Assembly: GCA_018365265.1 (NCBI GenBank)
Contig: JAGZKI010000028.1
Span: forward strand, 1-32,212
DNA length: 32,212 nucleotides
Direction of reading: 5' to 3'
Origin: Streptococcus parasanguinis
Lineage (GTDB): Bacteria; Bacillota; Bacilli; Lactobacillales; Streptococcaceae
The translations under genes were made by a program, and so were the position numbers. Below are positions 31,761-32,212 of the stretch, piece by piece. The notes beneath the pieces were generated by a model. The model was given only the letters and a program-made list of their open reading frames with translations, had not been told where the DNA came from and searched no databases. Position 1 is the first letter of the stretch; every line of letters starts with the position of its first letter.

Positions 31761-31830
31761 TCCACAAACGCACCATGTTGAGGTCGTATCACTACTTGTA
31801 CGAGCTGAGGCATCAGCGAAGCAGAAGTAG

Positions 31831-32038
31831 ATGATCTGCCCATGCGATATGACTCGCAGAATGAGGAAGGAAACCGACGAAATGATACGGCAACAGCGAA
31901 GCGCCGAGTGTGTGGCTTTGCTCTTCCGATCTGAGACAGTCGAAAAGTAGAAGGGGATGGTATTGGTATCAATCAATGAGTAACAAAGTAACGGCATGAT
32001 TCGAAACATTTTCTTGTAATTTGCGGAGGAACATCAAT
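31831..32038 (+). other. Gap with no convincing gene between the repeats and the acetyltransferase
   Basis: There is no recognisable gene. The 9-mer CAGCGAAGC at 31814-31822 recurs at 31894-31902, 80 bases on, close to the period of the repeats beside it. A stop-free plus-strand stretch of about 40 codons (to TGA near 31930) reads GISEAEVDDLPMRYDSQNEE and so on, but has no good start. GGAGG at 32025-32029 is the ribosome binding site of the next gene. Confidence 0.5.
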
Positions 32039-32212
32039 ATGGATGGAATAACAAAAGATTCTATAAAAACGGCTAAACTAATGAAACAATTATGGCCCCA
32101 ATTGACCGATAAAGAAGCTATTGATGAAGTAAAAAGATATACGAATGGCAAAAATACTGCAATCTTTACTGAAGTTGAAGGTGACACAATTGTAGGTCTA
32201 GCACTATGTTCA
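32039..32212 (+). CDS. AAC(6')-like GNAT acetyltransferase (3' end outside window)
   Basis: The first 58 codons of an N-acetyltransferase are present: MDGITKDSIKTAKLMKQLWP, then EAIDEVKRYTNGKNTAIFTEVEGDTIVGLALCS, running off the window. The pattern (LMKQLWP near the N-terminus and I-F-x-E-x-E-G-D-x-I-V-G-L-A before the core beta-strand) is that of GNAT enzymes related to aminoglycoside 6'-N-acetyltransferases. Whether it confers aminoglycoside resistance cannot be told, as the acetyl-CoA loop lies beyond the edge. GGAGG is nine bases before the ATG. The gene is AT-richer than rlmCD and sits next to a probable integration site, so it may be accessory. Confidence 0.8.
   Translation, partial: MDGITKDSIKTAKLMKQLWPQLTDKEAIDEVKRYTNGKNTAIFTEVEGDTIVGLALCS

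Larger units (their letters stand above)
31599..31830 (+). repeat. Three tandem copies of the rlmCD 3' end (probable attachment sites)
   Basis: Copies begin at 31599, 31681 and 31762 (spacing 82 and 81 bases). Translated from those positions they give PQTHHLECVSLLVKRN-stop, PQTHHVECVSLLVKRS-stop and PQTHHVEVVSLLVRAEASAK-QK-stop. Copies 1 and 2 differ at about 12 of 82 bases by eye; inside the coding part nearly all differences are third-position or conservative. Copy 3 keeps the protein sequence with many different codons and its own longer tail, ending at 31830. Only copy 1 is joined to the gene. Confidence 0.85.

Noticed and set aside
31599..31830. Tandem repeats considered as a CRISPR array
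   Set aside because: The unit is about 82 bases with no spacer/repeat alternation, the units contain coding sequence of rlmCD, and no cas genes are present.
31646..32009. Minus-strand open frames of about 90-108 codons over the repeats
   Set aside because: They overlap the hairpins and repeated rlmCD ends, have no ribosome binding site or family resemblance, and arise from the duplicated sequence.

Overview
The window looks like the chromosome of an oral/viridans Streptococcus. The evidence is an S_MK (SAM-III) riboswitch before metK, a preQ1-II riboswitch before queT, a CBS-HotDog regulator of the SpxR type, a methionine aminopeptidase with the streptococcal insert, and the aro-tyrA-aroA-aroK-pheA-psr order. 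Protein similarity recalled from memory is closest to the mitis/sanguinis/parasanguinis side of the genus. The LtaS-type lipoteichoic acid synthase argues against S. pneumoniae itself. Species is inference.

Layout. (1) 1-2560 is an accessory segment, visibly AT-richer than the rest: the 3' part of an IS200-like element, then a two-gene operon of an XRE-type HTH protein and a 454-aa protein that fuses an ImmA/IrrE (M78) metallopeptidase to a Fic domain. (2) 2700-9277 is core: metK under an S_MK riboswitch, murA, a GNAT acetyltransferase, spxR, map and a YihY/BrkB membrane protein. (3) 9289-11650: a MarR regulator with a palindromic operator and a frameshifted B3/B4-domain gene, a convergent GtrA-like gene, and queT under a preQ1-II riboswitch. 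(4) 11709-19238: ligA, dgkB, pulA, then ltaS on the minus strand, separated by a bidirectional terminator. (5) 19433-30268: the aromatic amino acid block in three transcription units: rlmI-aroD-aroE, then aroB-aroC-tyrA, then (after a YheA-type gene) aroA-aroK-pheA-psr. Together they cover shikimate synthesis from DAHP to chorismate and both prephenate branches. Many of these genes overlap by 4-11 bases. (6) 30291-32212: rlmCD, followed by two further tandem copies of its own 3' end, then about 200 bases without a convincing gene, then the start of an AAC(6')-like acetyltransferase cut by the window end.

Two things deserve most attention. The XRE + (M78 peptidase-Fic) operon has the layout of a self-regulated toxin-antitoxin or defence module, with both catalytic motifs intact in one polypeptide. 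The 3' end of rlmCD is present three times in a row; each copy still encodes the protein's C-terminus, and the differences fall mostly at synonymous positions. That pattern is better explained by repeated attachment-site exchange with integrating elements than by a simple recent duplication.

All calls come from reading the sequence; no database or folding program was run.
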